A DNA stretch of 27,675 nucleotides, taken from assembly GCA_002320455.1 (NCBI GenBank), contig DCKU01000187.1:1-27675 (forward strand), given 5' to 3'. Below the pieces are notes generated by a model, which was not told the DNA's origin, ran no database searches, and worked only from the letters and a program-made list of their open reading frames with translations. Shown here piece by piece: positions 1 through 7,352 of the stretch (position 1 is the stretch's first letter; each line of letters opens with the position of its first letter). The stretch comes from Salinisphaera sp. UBA1666. GTDB lineage: Bacteria; Pseudomonadota; Gammaproteobacteria; Nevskiales; Salinisphaeraceae. The position numbers were made by a program, and so were the translations under genes.

Positions 1-105
1 GGCGTCAGTGTTCGCTACCGTGCAGCAAGCACGCCACGCTCTCACTTCCTTGTCAATCGCGCGCAAAGCACCCGGCGCGACCGGGACAGGTTGTGCAGAG
101 CTTCC

Positions 106-408
106 TTAGGTGATGTCGAAAAATCGCACGACCGGCGGGGCGGCCAGCATGGGGCCGGTCGCGTCCTTGAACGGCGCATAGTGCGGCATTTCGGTGTGGG
201 TATCGAAGGCCGCGCGATCGGTATAGGCTTCATGAAGCACGACAAGGCAGTCGTCGTCCGGGGTGGTCAAGACATCGAATTGATGACAGCCGGGCTCGTT
301 GGCTAGTGACGCGCGAGCATCCTCGTGGGCATGGCCCAGAAAGGCAGCCTGTTGACCTTCCTTGAGCCTGAACTCGGCGATGACGACAAAACGGGCGGTT
401 TCACTCAT
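106..408 (-). CDS. antibiotic biosynthesis monooxygenase (ABM) domain protein, YgiN-like
   Basis: The gene encodes about 100 residues forming one ABM ferredoxin-like fold. Visible features are an opening strand (FVVIAEFRLKEG), a central helix region with EPGCHQFDVL, and the stretch LHEAYTDRAAFDTHTEMPHY, which is typical of the family. Such small dimeric cytoplasmic proteins include quinol monooxygenases (YgiN) and LsrG-like isomerases, so the substrate cannot be fixed. I chose the ATG at 406-408, where family similarity begins (MSETARFVV), rather than the longer frame from 438. It is transcribed divergently from the iron-type alcohol dehydrogenase and shares a 90 bp intergenic region with it. 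A second ABM gene lies inside the transposon at 9752-10045; the two are clearly different proteins. Confidence 0.8.
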   Translation of the reverse strand: MSETARFVVIAEFRLKEGQQAAFLGHAHEDARASLANEPGCHQFDVLTTPDDDCLVVLHEAYTDRAAFDTHTEMPHYAPFKDATGPMLAAPPVVRFFDIT

Positions 409-497
409 GGCAACACTCGTGCGAAAAAGATAGAACACAACAATACAGGGTCGGCCAGCACGCCGTACCGGCCCGCATCGTGAAGGAGAAAGCGTTC

Positions 498-1679
498 ATG
501 CCCAATAACATCCTGCTGCCGAAGATCACTGAAATCGGCGCCGGGGCCATCGAGCGCGTCGCCGACGTACTCGCCGGGCTGGGCGTATCCCGCCCGCTAA
601 TCGTGACCGACCCGATGATGCGCCAGCTGGGTTACGTAGAACGCCTGGGCCAGCGACTGCGGTATGGCGGTATCAGCTACGGCGTATTTGGCGAGACCGT
701 CCCCGAACCAACCGAGGCCTCGATCAAGGCCGGCGTGGCCGCGCTTCAAGCCGGTGCGGAGGACGGCCAGGCGTATGACAGCCTCATCGCGCTGGGCGGC
801 GGCAGCCCAATTGACTCGGCCAAGGCGATTGGCGTGCTCGGGCATTTCGGCGGCGAGATTCGCGACTATAAATTTCCGAACCAAGCCGGCGAAGTCGGCC
901 TGCCGGTCATCGCGATCCCCACGACCGCCGGAACCGGCTCCGAAGCCACGCGCTTTACGATCATCACTGATGATACGGCCGACGAGAAGATGCTGTGCGT
1001 GGGCATCGGTTTCATGCCGACGGCGGCGATCCTGGACTATGAGCTCACCTTGAGCGTACCGGCGCGCGTCACGGCGGATACCGGCATCGATGCGCTGACC
1101 CACGCCATGGAAGCCTACGTCAGCCGCAAGGCCAACGCGTATTCGGATCAGCAGGCACTGGCCGCCATGCGCTTGATCGGGCCAAACCTGCGCCGGGTCT
1201 ATCATGAGCCCAGTGACCGCGCGGCGCGCGAGGCAATGATGCTGGGCGCTTATCTGGCTGGCATCGCGTTCTCGAGTGCCTCGGTGGCTCTCGTCCACGG
1301 CATGAGCCGGCCCATCGGCGCGGCGTTTCATGTGCCGCACGGCATGTCCAACGCGATGCTTCTACCCGCGGTGACCGATTACTCGGTAGATGCCGCACCC
1401 GGCCGTTACGCCGAGTGCGCGCGCGCTATCGGTATTGCCAATCCCGCGAACACAGAGCTTGCAGCCTGCAACCTGCTAAAAGAAGAGCTGCGCGCGCTGA
1501 ACGCCGAGCTGGGCGTGCCGTCGCCGGGCGATTTCGGCATCGATCGCGAAGCCTGGCAGCAGCACTTGGCCACCATGGCCGAACAGGCCCTGGCGTCGGG
1601 CTCGCCCGGCAACAACCCGCGGGTGCCTGACGCCGAGACGATCGTGGCGCTCTACGAGCGCTGCTGGGCCCAGGCGTAG
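498..1679 (+). CDS. iron-containing alcohol dehydrogenase (group III)
   Basis: The 393-residue product matches the length and layout of NAD(P)-dependent group III alcohol dehydrogenases, cytoplasmic enzymes that interconvert alcohols and aldehydes using Fe2+ or another divalent metal. The N-terminal nucleotide-binding half contains GGGSPIDSAKAIG and PTTAGTGSEATRF. The C-terminal half holds the metal site: the D of the TGIDALTHAMEAYVS segment, and histidines in LVHGMSRPIGAAFHVPHG. The start is the ATG at 498, because AAGGAG at 483-488 sits nine bases upstream; a GTG at 480 also keeps the frame but overlaps that ribosome binding site. The substrate is not evident. It lies outside the transposon and ends convergent with the interrupted GDPD gene. 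Confidence 0.92.
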   Translation: MPNNILLPKITEIGAGAIERVADVLAGLGVSRPLIVTDPMMRQLGYVERLGQRLRYGGISYGVFGETVPEPTEASIKAGVAALQAGAEDGQAYDSLIALGGGSPIDSAKAIGVLGHFGGEIRDYKFPNQAGEVGLPVIAIPTTAGTGSEATRFTIITDDTADEKMLCVGIGFMPTAAILDYELTLSVPARVTADTGIDALTHAMEAYVSRKANAYSDQQALAAMRLIGPNLRRVYHEPSDRAAREAMMLGAYLAGIAFSSASVALVHGMSRPIGAAFHVPHGMSNAMLLPAVTDYSVDAAPGRYAECARAIGIANPANTELAACNLLKEELRALNAELGVPSPGDFGIDREAWQQHLATMAEQALASGSPGNNPRVPDAETIVALYERCWAQA

Positions 1680-1700
1680 GGATACGGTCCGAAAGCCGGA

Positions 1701-1722
1701 GGCGCCGTCGACGATCGGCGCC
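1701..1722. terminator. stem-loop between convergent genes
   Basis: GGCGCCG and CGGCGCC pair as a perfect 7 bp stem around an 8-base loop. It lies between the stop codons of the iron alcohol dehydrogenase and the GDPD fragment, so it could end transcription from both sides. No U-tract follows, so this is inferred from position. Confidence 0.4.
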
Positions 1723-1730
1723 CCGTGGAT

Positions 1731-2059
1731 TCAGTAGCCCAGATCGGTCAGAACGGCCTCAACGCGGCTATCGACAGGCCGGCCCAGCGTATCGAGTAGG
1801 GCCGTTGGGTCGTTCGTGAAGATGCCGTCCACACCGCGATCCAGATAACGTCGAAAATCCGAGGCGTCGTCGAGGGTGTAGACGTGCACGAGCAGGTCGC
1901 GACGATGGGCCCGTCGAACCATCGACTCGTCGGCCAGATCGGCGTAGCTATACACCGGGTCAAGGTCGTCTCTCGTGGCTGACGGCCCGACGCCCACCGC
2001 GCCAAGCTCGCGCGCGGTATCGAGAAACGCGTTGTACGCTTCGCGCGAGGCCGGCTTCT
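1731..2059 (-). pseudogene. glycerophosphodiester phosphodiesterase, 3' part (split by the transposon)
   Basis: This is the C-terminal 107 or so residues of a GlpQ-type GDPD, beginning PASREAYNAFLDTARELG and ending VLTDLGY. It holds the last strands of the TIM barrel: GVGPSATRD, LVHVYTLDD and the typical C-terminal GVDGIFTNDP. The 5' part is 16.9 kb away at 18972-19838 on the same strand. In the 5' part the last gene-derived codons are CAG AAG (QK), and the same CAG AAG lies just before PAS here. Joining them gives QARQKPASREAY with no frame change. An apparent ORF start at 2084 comes from the transposon end and is not a real start. As it stands the fragment has no start and no catalytic histidines. 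Confidence 0.9.
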
Positions 2060-2060
2060 G
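2055..2060. repeat. target site duplication, left copy (CTTCTG)
   Basis: CTTCTG here is repeated at 18972-18977, just outside the opposite transposon end. Tn3-family elements normally duplicate 5 bp. One base is shared with the G-run of the inverted repeat, so the duplication is either CTTCT or TTCTG; 6 bp cannot be excluded. Confidence 0.85.
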
Positions 2061-2097
2061 GGGTAGACCCAACAGTCGTGTCACCGGCCGCCATCTG
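2060..2097. repeat. Tn3-family terminal inverted repeat, left
   Basis: A 38 bp end starting GGGGTAGACCCAACAG and ending GCCGCCATCTG. The reverse complement of 18935-18972 is identical except for one base (GGGGTAGA against GGGGTAAA). Starting with GGGG, being about 38 bp long and lying right next to the tnpA stop codon are all standard for Tn3-family ends. Similarity continues a short way into both tnpA 3' ends, so both termini derive from the tnpA-side end of the ancestor. Confidence 0.93.
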
Positions 2098-2099
2098 AG

Positions 2100-2355
2100 T
2101 CAAAGCAAAGCCAGTCGAACGTTCATATCAAGCTCGAACCGCCCATACGAATTAACGTGCTCCCATATCAACGGCGTCAGTGCCTCGTAGTCTCGCGGCG
2201 TGAATCGTCCCTGCCAGTGCGGTTGAGCCAACACTTTTGGATCATCAGGGTATTGACGCAGACCATGCAGTTCTGGATCAGATGGAGCGCAAGCATGCTG
2301 ACCTCGTGATCTTCGCGGCGATTGCTGGCCATGTCGCCGCGACGTGCGAAGAACA
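2100..2355 (-). pseudogene. tnpA: tnpA 3' remnant, left end
   Basis: In one frame it reads FFARRGDMASNRREDHEVSM and continues to NTLMIQK. After a one-base loss near 2238 it continues in another frame through LTPLIWEHVNSYGRFELDM to the stop at 2100-2102. Both segments match the C-terminus of the right tnpA (LTPLIWEHVNPYGRFELDM) with a few substitutions. Only about 85 C-terminal residues survive and the catalytic residues are absent. The remnant is joined upstream to MerA-like sequence, which shows a deletion or recombination junction near 2355. Confidence 0.85.
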
Positions 2356-2627
2356 TTCGTTTCGGCCAGCTTGTTGCCGACAAAGCGCACACGGGTATAA
2401 AACGACGTCATCGCGTCTTCCACCCACTGCCGAGTCCCTTGCGCGTTGCTCCCCGGGCGGCGCGCATGTCGCGCATGATGCGAGCGAAATCCACGTCAAT
2501 AGTGGACGTATCGACGTTGATGCCGAACTGCGAAGTGTTTTTGATCGCATCCACAGCGCGTGCCGACTGGATTAGGGTTTTGATGAGGATGCAGCTGAAA
2601 TTCACGCAGGTGCCGCCGATGGCGTCG
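2356..2627 (-). pseudogene. MerA-like pyridine nucleotide-disulfide oxidoreductase remnant
   Basis: The minus strand reads DAIGGTCVNFSC, then KTLIQSARAVDAIKNTSQFG and IDVDFARIMRDMRAAR. This matches the N-terminal FAD-binding region of mercuric reductase-like flavoproteins, where the redox pair is usually in GGTCVNVGCIPSKTLI. Both cysteines of the CxxxxC pair survive, but the following P-S-K is altered to L-I-K. After a frame change near 2430, the segment WVEDAMTSFYTRVRFVG could be the next part of the same family. Both the N-terminal dinucleotide-binding segment and the whole C-terminal half are missing, so this is a non-functional relic. The identification rests on motif recognition. Confidence 0.6.
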
Positions 2628-2647
2628 TGCGGATCATGAACAGGCTC
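2621..2647. repeat. solo copy of the MITE terminal repeat
   Basis: These 27 bases are the reverse complement of the left end of the MITE-like element (8414-8440), with one mismatch (CCGCAC against CCCCAC). The copy lies between the MerA-like relic and the stop codon of the Old Yellow Enzyme relic. This suggests that an element of the same family mediated or marks that junction. Confidence 0.7.
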
Positions 2648-2651
2648 TGAG

Positions 2652-2906
2652 CTAAAGTGATTTGTGCAAAGGCTCGAAGATATTCGCCTGGTTGGTTTCC
2701 CAATCCGCCTGATTGTCGAGTGTGGCGAGCGGCTGGATCATGTCGGTATCGAATGCCTTCTGGGCGGTTTCTTCGGCCACGCGCTGTCGCCATTTGGTAT
2801 TTGGTAGCGCCCCGCGCGCGACGGCGGCCAGGCTCGCGCCGCCGGAAGCGAGCTGGGCTTCGGCCTTGTCGGGATCGTCCAGCTCGCCGTTGGCGATTAC
2901 CGCAAC
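2652..2906 (-). pseudogene. Old Yellow Enzyme, C-terminal remnant (second copy)
   Basis: The fragment reads VAVIANGELDDPDKAEAQL, then ASGGASLAAVARGAL, and ends NQANIFEPLHKSL. It is closely similar to the C-terminus of the complete Old Yellow Enzyme at 3799-4968 (VIANGKLHDADKAEDQL, ending FEPLHKSR). Only about 85 residues remain, covering the end of the barrel with its phosphate-binding glycines. The N-terminal FMN and substrate residues are absent. It breaks off near 2906, where unrelated sequence and a resolvase fragment on the other strand begin. Confidence 0.85.
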
Positions 2907-2919
2907 ACACCGGCACCGT

Positions 2920-3024
2920 GTGCAGCTACGCCTGAAGGACGCTCGACTCGCCGGCCGCGTGGGCGGGCGACGACCCGAGCTCACTCGCCAGCAACAACAG
3001 GAAACCATTAGCTTGGTCGCCGAA
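2920..3024 (+). pseudogene. serine resolvase/invertase C-terminal fragment
   Basis: The plus strand reads RLKDARLAGRVGGRRPELTR followed by QQQQETISLV. This resembles the linker and start of the helix-turn-helix DNA-binding domain of serine recombinases (compare A-x-GRxGGRPxxLT). The catalytic N-terminal domain is absent and the fragment runs into the end of dps. It is probably what remains of the tnpR of a Tn3-family element. It is too short for a firm call. Confidence 0.5.
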
Positions 3025-3594
3025 TCAGCTTATATCGATTCGCTCGCCCTGCTGGTGCGCCTCCACGAACCAGAGCCACTGGTCCACGCCGCGTGTGATT
3101 TCGGTCAAAATATCCGAACTGACGGCATCCGCAAGCTCGTCCATTTCTTCGACGCCGAGCCGCGCAGTGCGGGCGAATGCGGCAAGCGCCGTGGACAATG
3201 CATCGACATGCTCATCGCTCGTTTCCAGGACCAATGGGTAGACGTCCAGGGCGGAGCGCTCGGCCACGACGCGGGCCGTGCCTTCGGCGATGCCGCCCAA
3301 CTGCGCGATGCGCTCGGCAATAAGGTCGACGTAGTCTTCGACCGAGTCGTTGATCTCGTCAAAAAGCTTGTGGAGCGCGATGAAGTTCGCGCCCTTCAGG
3401 TTCCAGTGGGCTTGTTTGCACTGGGTCTGGAGGTCAATACAGTCGGCGAGCCGCTGATTGAGCAAGTCCGCGACCTGAGCCCGGGTCGCCGGCGGCAGGT
3501 CATTCTTGGTGCGATAGAGCTTGGCGGTCGCGGGGGCGCGCTCGGATGGTGTCGCACCACCCGTGCTCGTCGATGCCGTTGTTTGGGTTGTCAT
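3025..3594 (-). CDS. dps: Dps-family DNA-protection ferritin
   Basis: The 189-residue product is a Dps protein, a dodecameric cytoplasmic ferritin that oxidises Fe2+ with H2O2 and shields DNA. After a low-complexity T/S/A-rich N-terminus of about 25 residues comes the four-helix bundle. The inter-subunit ferroxidase ligands are visible: H in KQAHWNLKGANF, then H and D in ALHKLFDEI, and the acidic residues of VEDYVDLIAERIAQLGG. The ATG at 3592-3594 is preceded by AAAGGAG at ideal spacing. Upstream lies a tnpA fragment, so it is separated from the Old Yellow Enzyme by about 200 bp and may have its own promoter. Its role would be to limit Fenton chemistry beside the peroxiredoxin. Confidence 0.93.
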   Translation of the reverse strand: MTTQTTASTSTGGATPSERAPATAKLYRTKNDLPPATRAQVADLLNQRLADCIDLQTQCKQAHWNLKGANFIALHKLFDEINDSVEDYVDLIAERIAQLGGIAEGTARVVAERSALDVYPLVLETSDEHVDALSTALAAFARTARLGVEEMDELADAVSSDILTEITRGVDQWLWFVEAHQQGERIDIS

Positions 3595-3613
3595 AACGTA
3601 CTCCTTTTGATGA

Positions 3614-3707
3614 AAACCATGCCGTTCTGATTCAGGTAGAGCGCAAGCATGCTGATCTTGTGATCTTCGCGGCGATTGCTGGCCACGTCACCGCGTCGGG
3701 CAAAGCA
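3614..3707 (-). pseudogene. tnpA: internal tnpA fragment
   Basis: On the minus strand this reads VCFARRGDVASNRREDHKIS followed by MLALYLNQ. It corresponds to FFARRGDMASNRREDHEVSM in the right tnpA and to the same stretch in the left remnant. Only about 30 codons remain. Weaker similarity to the sequence upstream of the left remnant continues to about 3740. Like the left remnant, it is followed by an Old Yellow Enzyme 3' end, so the tnpA/OYE junction occurs twice. Confidence 0.75.
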
Positions 3708-3798
3708 CACTCAGTTTTGGACAGCTTGTCGCTTATAAAAAACGATGACGCCGACGTCGAAATGCTTCGGCTCAGCCACCGGCGCCACCGTCTCGAGC

Positions 3799-4968
3799 TC
3801 AACGGGATTTGTGCAAAGGCTCGAAGATATCCGCCTGATTGGCTTCCCAATCAGCCTGATTGTCGAGCGTGGCCAGCGGCGACAGCATGTCCGGATCGAA
3901 ATCGTTCTGCTTGCGGCCCTCGGTCATGCGCCGGGGCCAGTCGGCGTTGACCAATGCCCCGCGCGCGATGGCGATCAGGCTGGCGCCGCCGGAGGCGAGT
4001 TGATCTTCGGCTTTATCCGCATCGTGCAATTTGCCGTTGGCGATGACCGCGATGCCGCCGCCGTGTTCGGCAGCCAGTTCGGCCAGGCTCGGGCCGTCGT
4101 CGGAAAAAGCCGGATCGACCGCGCCGGCGCCGGTGACGTGGATATAGCTGGCGCCGGCCTCGGCCATGGCACGAAAAATTACGGCGGCGTCGTCCGGACC
4201 GTCCCAGCGATAATCCATGTCGGCGATCTTGGTCTGCGAGAGACGCACGCCGACGGCGAAGTCGCGGCCCACCGCGTCGCGCACGCTTTGCACCACACGC
4301 CGGACCAGGCGCACGCGGTTGCCGATATCGCCGCCGTACTCGTCGTCGCGTTGGTTGTGATACGCGGTGATGAACTCATCGAGCAGATAACCGTTGGCGC
4401 CATGAATTTCCACGCCGTCGAAGCCGGCTTGCATGGCGCGCTGTGCCGCGGCCACGAAACCGTCGATCACCTCGATGATGCCGGTTTCGGTCAGCGCTTC
4501 GGGCACCGGAAAAGGCTCGCCGCTGCCGTGGTAGATGGGATTGGTTTCGCCATAGGGCGCAACCGCCGAGGGTCCGACATTGACATCCGCATAATCGTTG
4601 TACTGGCTCTGCCCGCCGGCGTGCATGAGCTGCATCACGAACCGTGCGCCGGCGTCATGGACCGCGTTCACCACCGGCTGCCAGGACGCGGCCTGCGCCT
4701 CGGTGGCAATCCCCGGCTGGCGGTAATAGCCGCGGCTGTAGGCAGTATCGGTGAACGTGCCTTCGGTAATCACCAGGCCAAAACCGCCGCGGGCATAGCG
4801 GCGGTAATACTCGACCATCTGCTCGGTGGCTGTCCCGTCGGGGTTGGCGCTGGCGCGGGTCATTGGCGCGACCGTAGCGCGATTGTCCAGTGCCAGTGAA
4901 TCGATACGAATCGGCGAAAACAAGGTGGGGTAGTGTTCGCTTCCGGGTAGGGGGCGAGTTTGTGCCAT
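3799..4968 (-). CDS. Old Yellow Enzyme family FMN-dependent ene-reductase (NemA-like)
   Basis: The 389-residue product spans a complete OYE TIM barrel. It uses NAD(P)H through FMN to reduce activated C=C bonds, as in N-ethylmaleimide, quinones, unsaturated aldehydes and nitro compounds. Visible motifs are ATVAPMTRASANPDG near residue 35, QLMHAGGQSQ near 117, the substrate-binding H-G-A-N in GVEIHGANGYLLDEF near 190 followed by RDDEYGG, and the C-terminal FMN-phosphate region VIANG...LASGGASLIAIARGALVNADW. The ATG at 4966-4968 follows TGGAG. It lies downstream of an Hsp31-like gene in the same direction. A truncated second copy at 2652-2906 shows past duplication. The exact substrate cannot be told. 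Confidence 0.92.
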   Translation of the reverse strand: MAQTRPLPGSEHYPTLFSPIRIDSLALDNRATVAPMTRASANPDGTATEQMVEYYRRYARGGFGLVITEGTFTDTAYSRGYYRQPGIATEAQAASWQPVVNAVHDAGARFVMQLMHAGGQSQYNDYADVNVGPSAVAPYGETNPIYHGSGEPFPVPEALTETGIIEVIDGFVAAAQRAMQAGFDGVEIHGANGYLLDEFITAYHNQRDDEYGGDIGNRVRLVRRVVQSVRDAVGRDFAVGVRLSQTKIADMDYRWDGPDDAAVIFRAMAEAGASYIHVTGAGAVDPAFSDDGPSLAELAAEHGGGIAVIANGKLHDADKAEDQLASGGASLIAIARGALVNADWPRRMTEGRKQNDFDPDMLSPLATLDNQADWEANQADIFEPLHKSR

Positions 4969-5039
4969 GTTGATTTTTCTCCAAGAATTGCTCGACGAAC
5001 TAATTCTTCGTGCGTACTGCCGCGGCGGCTAGTTAGGGA

Positions 5040-5753
5040 TCACCGCGCAGGCGCGGTGTCGCGAGAACCAACGCGCCGACGGATCTGCTCGAGCAGCGCT
5101 TGCGCCGTGTCCGCCGAGGACGCCGGATTCTGGCCGGTAATCAGGTTGTTTTCGGTGACGACGTGCGAGGCCCAGTCGTCGCCCTTGGAATAACGACCGC
5201 CATTGTCCTTGAGCGAATCCTCGACCAGAAACGGCACCACGTCGGTCAGGCCCGCGCCTTCTTCTTCGCTGTTGGCAAACCCGGTCACGGATTTGTCTTT
5301 GACCAATGGCGCGCCGTCGGCGTCTTTGGTTTTACGCAGCACGCCGGGAGCGTGGCAAACCAGGGCTAGCGGCAGGCCGGCGGCGTGGGTGGTTTCGATC
5401 AGGGCTATGGAATCGCCGTCTTCGGCCAGATCCCAGAGCGGGCCGTGGCCGCCGGGATAGAAGACGCCGTCGAAATCGTCTTCGGCCACATCAGCCAGCT
5501 TGGCGGTGTCCGCCAGCGCGGCTTGCGCGTCGCCGTCTTGCTTGAAGCGCCGGGTGGCCTCGGTCTGAGTGTCTTCGCTGTCGCTGGCCGGGTCGACCGG
5601 CGGCTGGCCGCCGGCCGGTGAAGCCAGCGCCACTTCGGCTCCGGCGTCGATGAAGACATAGTAGGGTGCGGCGAATTCCTCCAGCCAGAAGCCGGTGGGC
5701 TTGCCGGTATCACCGAGTTGGTCGTGCGAGGTCAAAACCATGAGTATTTTCAT
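5040..5753 (-). CDS. DJ-1/PfpI superfamily protein, Hsp31/glyoxalase III-like
   Basis: The 237-residue product has the class I glutamine amidotransferase-like fold of the Hsp31 branch, whose members convert methylglyoxal to lactate without glutathione or act as holdases and deglycases. The nucleophilic elbow is LALVCHAPGVL with Cys near residue 133. GVFYPGGHGPLWDLAED supplies the oxyanion loop, and GFWLEEFAAPYYVF near residue 22 carries the conserved Glu. The start ATG at 5751-5753 follows GGAGAGG. A perfect hairpin (CACCGCGC/GCGCGGTG, 5041-5058) overlaps the last codons. It lies between the quinone reductase and the Old Yellow Enzyme, as expected for an aldehyde or electrophile regulon. Confidence 0.88.
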   Translation of the reverse strand: MKILMVLTSHDQLGDTGKPTGFWLEEFAAPYYVFIDAGAEVALASPAGGQPPVDPASDSEDTQTEATRRFKQDGDAQAALADTAKLADVAEDDFDGVFYPGGHGPLWDLAEDGDSIALIETTHAAGLPLALVCHAPGVLRKTKDADGAPLVKDKSVTGFANSEEEGAGLTDVVPFLVEDSLKDNGGRYSKGDDWASHVVTENNLITGQNPASSADTAQALLEQIRRRVGSRDTAPAR

Positions 5754-5865
5754 AACATCCTCTCCAATTATCCAGGCTTACAATCCGACGACCGGCACGC
5801 GTGCCGGCCGATTTGGAAACCCCATCGCCGAGGTGCCCGCGGCGAGCCGCGGGGGATTGGTGAAT

Positions 5866-6861
5866 TTAGCCGCCGACCGTGACAACGATCTTGCCGAATT
5901 GCTGGTTGGATTCCATATACATGTGGGCTTCGACCATGTCCTCGAAGTCGAAAGTCTTGGACACCGTGGCCTTGAAATCGCCTTTTTCCAGGCCGTCGGT
6001 GACAAACTTCTTGCCGCGCTCGAAGCGGCCGGCGTCGCCGATGACCTCGAAAAGGGTATAGCCGCGCATGGTTAGCGCCTTGTTCATACCCGCGATCATC
6101 GGAAACGGCGTCGGCTTGCCGGCCAACGCGCCATAGATGAACACGATGCCGCCGGCGCCCATGGCGTCGACCAGCGTTTCGACCTGCGGGCCGGCCACCG
6201 GATCGAAGACCATGCGCGCGCCTTTGTTACCGGTGATACGCATAACTTCGGCGACAATGTCCTGTTCCTCGGTCGCCACGACATGCGCGGCGCCGGCTTT
6301 TTTCAGGTCGTCGGCTTTTCCCGAAGTGCGGGTTGCCGCGATCGACACCGCGCCGACGCTATTGGCGATCTGAATGGCGGCCAAACCAACACTGCTGGAA
6401 GCCGCCGGGATGATGACGGCGTCACCTTTGGTGAGCTGGCCCAATTCGATGAGTGCGCCGTAGGCGGTCAAAAACGGCATCCACACAGCCGATGCCTGGA
6501 CGGCGTCGAGACCTTTCGGCCGTGATGTGACTGCGTGTGCCGGCACAATCGCCTGTTCGGCGTAGAAGCTGTAGTCGTTCATCGAAAACGCCGGGATCAC
6601 CGACACCGCGTCGCCTTCGGCCAGGCCTTCGACGCCGTCGCCGACCGCCTCGACGGTGCCGGCGCCTTCGTAGCCGACGCCGGCGGGCAGCTTCGGGTCT
6701 TCCAGATAGGCGCCTTGGCGAAACATCGCCTCGGCGCGGTTCAAGCCGATGGCCTCGACGTTGATACAAACTTCGCCGCGGCCGGGCGCGCCGATTTCGA
6801 TGTCTTCGTATTGCAGAACGTCCGGGCCGCCGGTCTCGTGGAAACGAATAGCTCGGGTCAT
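5866..6861 (-). CDS. NADPH:quinone oxidoreductase-like zinc-independent MDR protein
   Basis: The 331-residue product is a medium-chain dehydrogenase/reductase of the quinone reductase (QorA-like) branch, which reduces quinones or enals with NADPH. The N-terminal GroES-like domain has GYEGAGTVEAVGDGVEGLAEGD. The Rossmann part has AASSSVGLAAIQIANSVGA, and VFDPVAG follows. No structural zinc cysteine cluster is present, as expected for this branch. I chose the ATG at 6859-6861 because AAGGAG precedes it; the frame stays open 12 codons further upstream. The 110 bp downstream contains two GC-rich palindromes (around 5796 and 5840) that could weaken readthrough into the Hsp31-like gene. Confidence 0.9.
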   Translation of the reverse strand: MTRAIRFHETGGPDVLQYEDIEIGAPGRGEVCINVEAIGLNRAEAMFRQGAYLEDPKLPAGVGYEGAGTVEAVGDGVEGLAEGDAVSVIPAFSMNDYSFYAEQAIVPAHAVTSRPKGLDAVQASAVWMPFLTAYGALIELGQLTKGDAVIIPAASSSVGLAAIQIANSVGAVSIAATRTSGKADDLKKAGAAHVVATEEQDIVAEVMRITGNKGARMVFDPVAGPQVETLVDAMGAGGIVFIYGALAGKPTPFPMIAGMNKALTMRGYTLFEVIGDAGRFERGKKFVTDGLEKGDFKATVSKTFDFEDMVEAHMYMESNQQFGKIVVTVGG

Positions 6862-6907
6862 ACGTGACTCCTTGTTGGGGCCTTTGGTGCTTTGCACGGT
6901 GCTGTGT

Positions 6908-7342
6908 TCAACCGTTGAGAAAAGGCAATAGGTCTTTATTGAGTTGCTCGGCGTGGGTGACGATCAGCCCGTGCGGCGCGCCGTCGTACTCCTTGAGCTC
7001 GGCGTTGCTGCCGATCGCCTTGGCGGCGGCGCGGCCGGTGGCGTCAATGGGCACGGTGGCATCGCCGGTGCCGTGCACCACCAGGGTGGGCACATTGAAG
7101 GCATCCATATCGGGCCTGAGATCGGTGCGGCCGAAAGCGGCCACGCAATCCAGCGTGGCCTTGGGCGATGCCTGCATGGCCATCATCCAGCTCCAGCGCA
7201 TGACGCCATCGCTGACCCCGCCAGCCTCGGTATCCTGACCGTAGACGTCTTGGATGGGCGGGCGCGGCTCGGGGGTGCGGGGGATCGCGGCGGCGGGTTG
7301 GATACAAACTTCATAGCGTGCCTCGTGGGTATGTCGGTACAA
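6908..7342 (-). pseudogene. alpha/beta hydrolase (haloperoxidase-like), N-terminally truncated
   Basis: From about 7230 down the sequence matches the last third of non-heme chloroperoxidase/arylesterase-like hydrolases: SDGVMRWSWMMAMQASPKAT, then FNVPTLVVHGTGDATVPID with the catalytic Asp, and YDGAPHGLIVTHAEQ with the catalytic His. The nucleophile elbow (normally GxSxGG) and the whole N-terminal half are missing. The first 35 or so residues of the open frame (MYRHTHEARYEVCIQPAAAI) do not look like the family. The remnant follows the HbpS-like gene after only 10 bp, which places the deletion junction there. It cannot be an active hydrolase as it stands. Confidence 0.75.
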
Positions 7343-7352
7343 AACTCGGTAT

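Noticed and set aside
1286..1350. Apparent loss of a metal-binding histidine in the iron alcohol dehydrogenase (HGMSRP instead of HALAHP)
   Set aside because: The HGMSRPIGA form occurs in a known branch of the family as I recall it, and the remaining histidines (LVHG, FHVPHG) are present, so this is variation and not damage.
3745..4899. Long plus-strand open frame of 384 codons opposite the Old Yellow Enzyme
   Set aside because: It is a shadow caused by GC-rich codon use. The minus-strand protein has complete family motifs and a good ribosome binding site, and this one has none.
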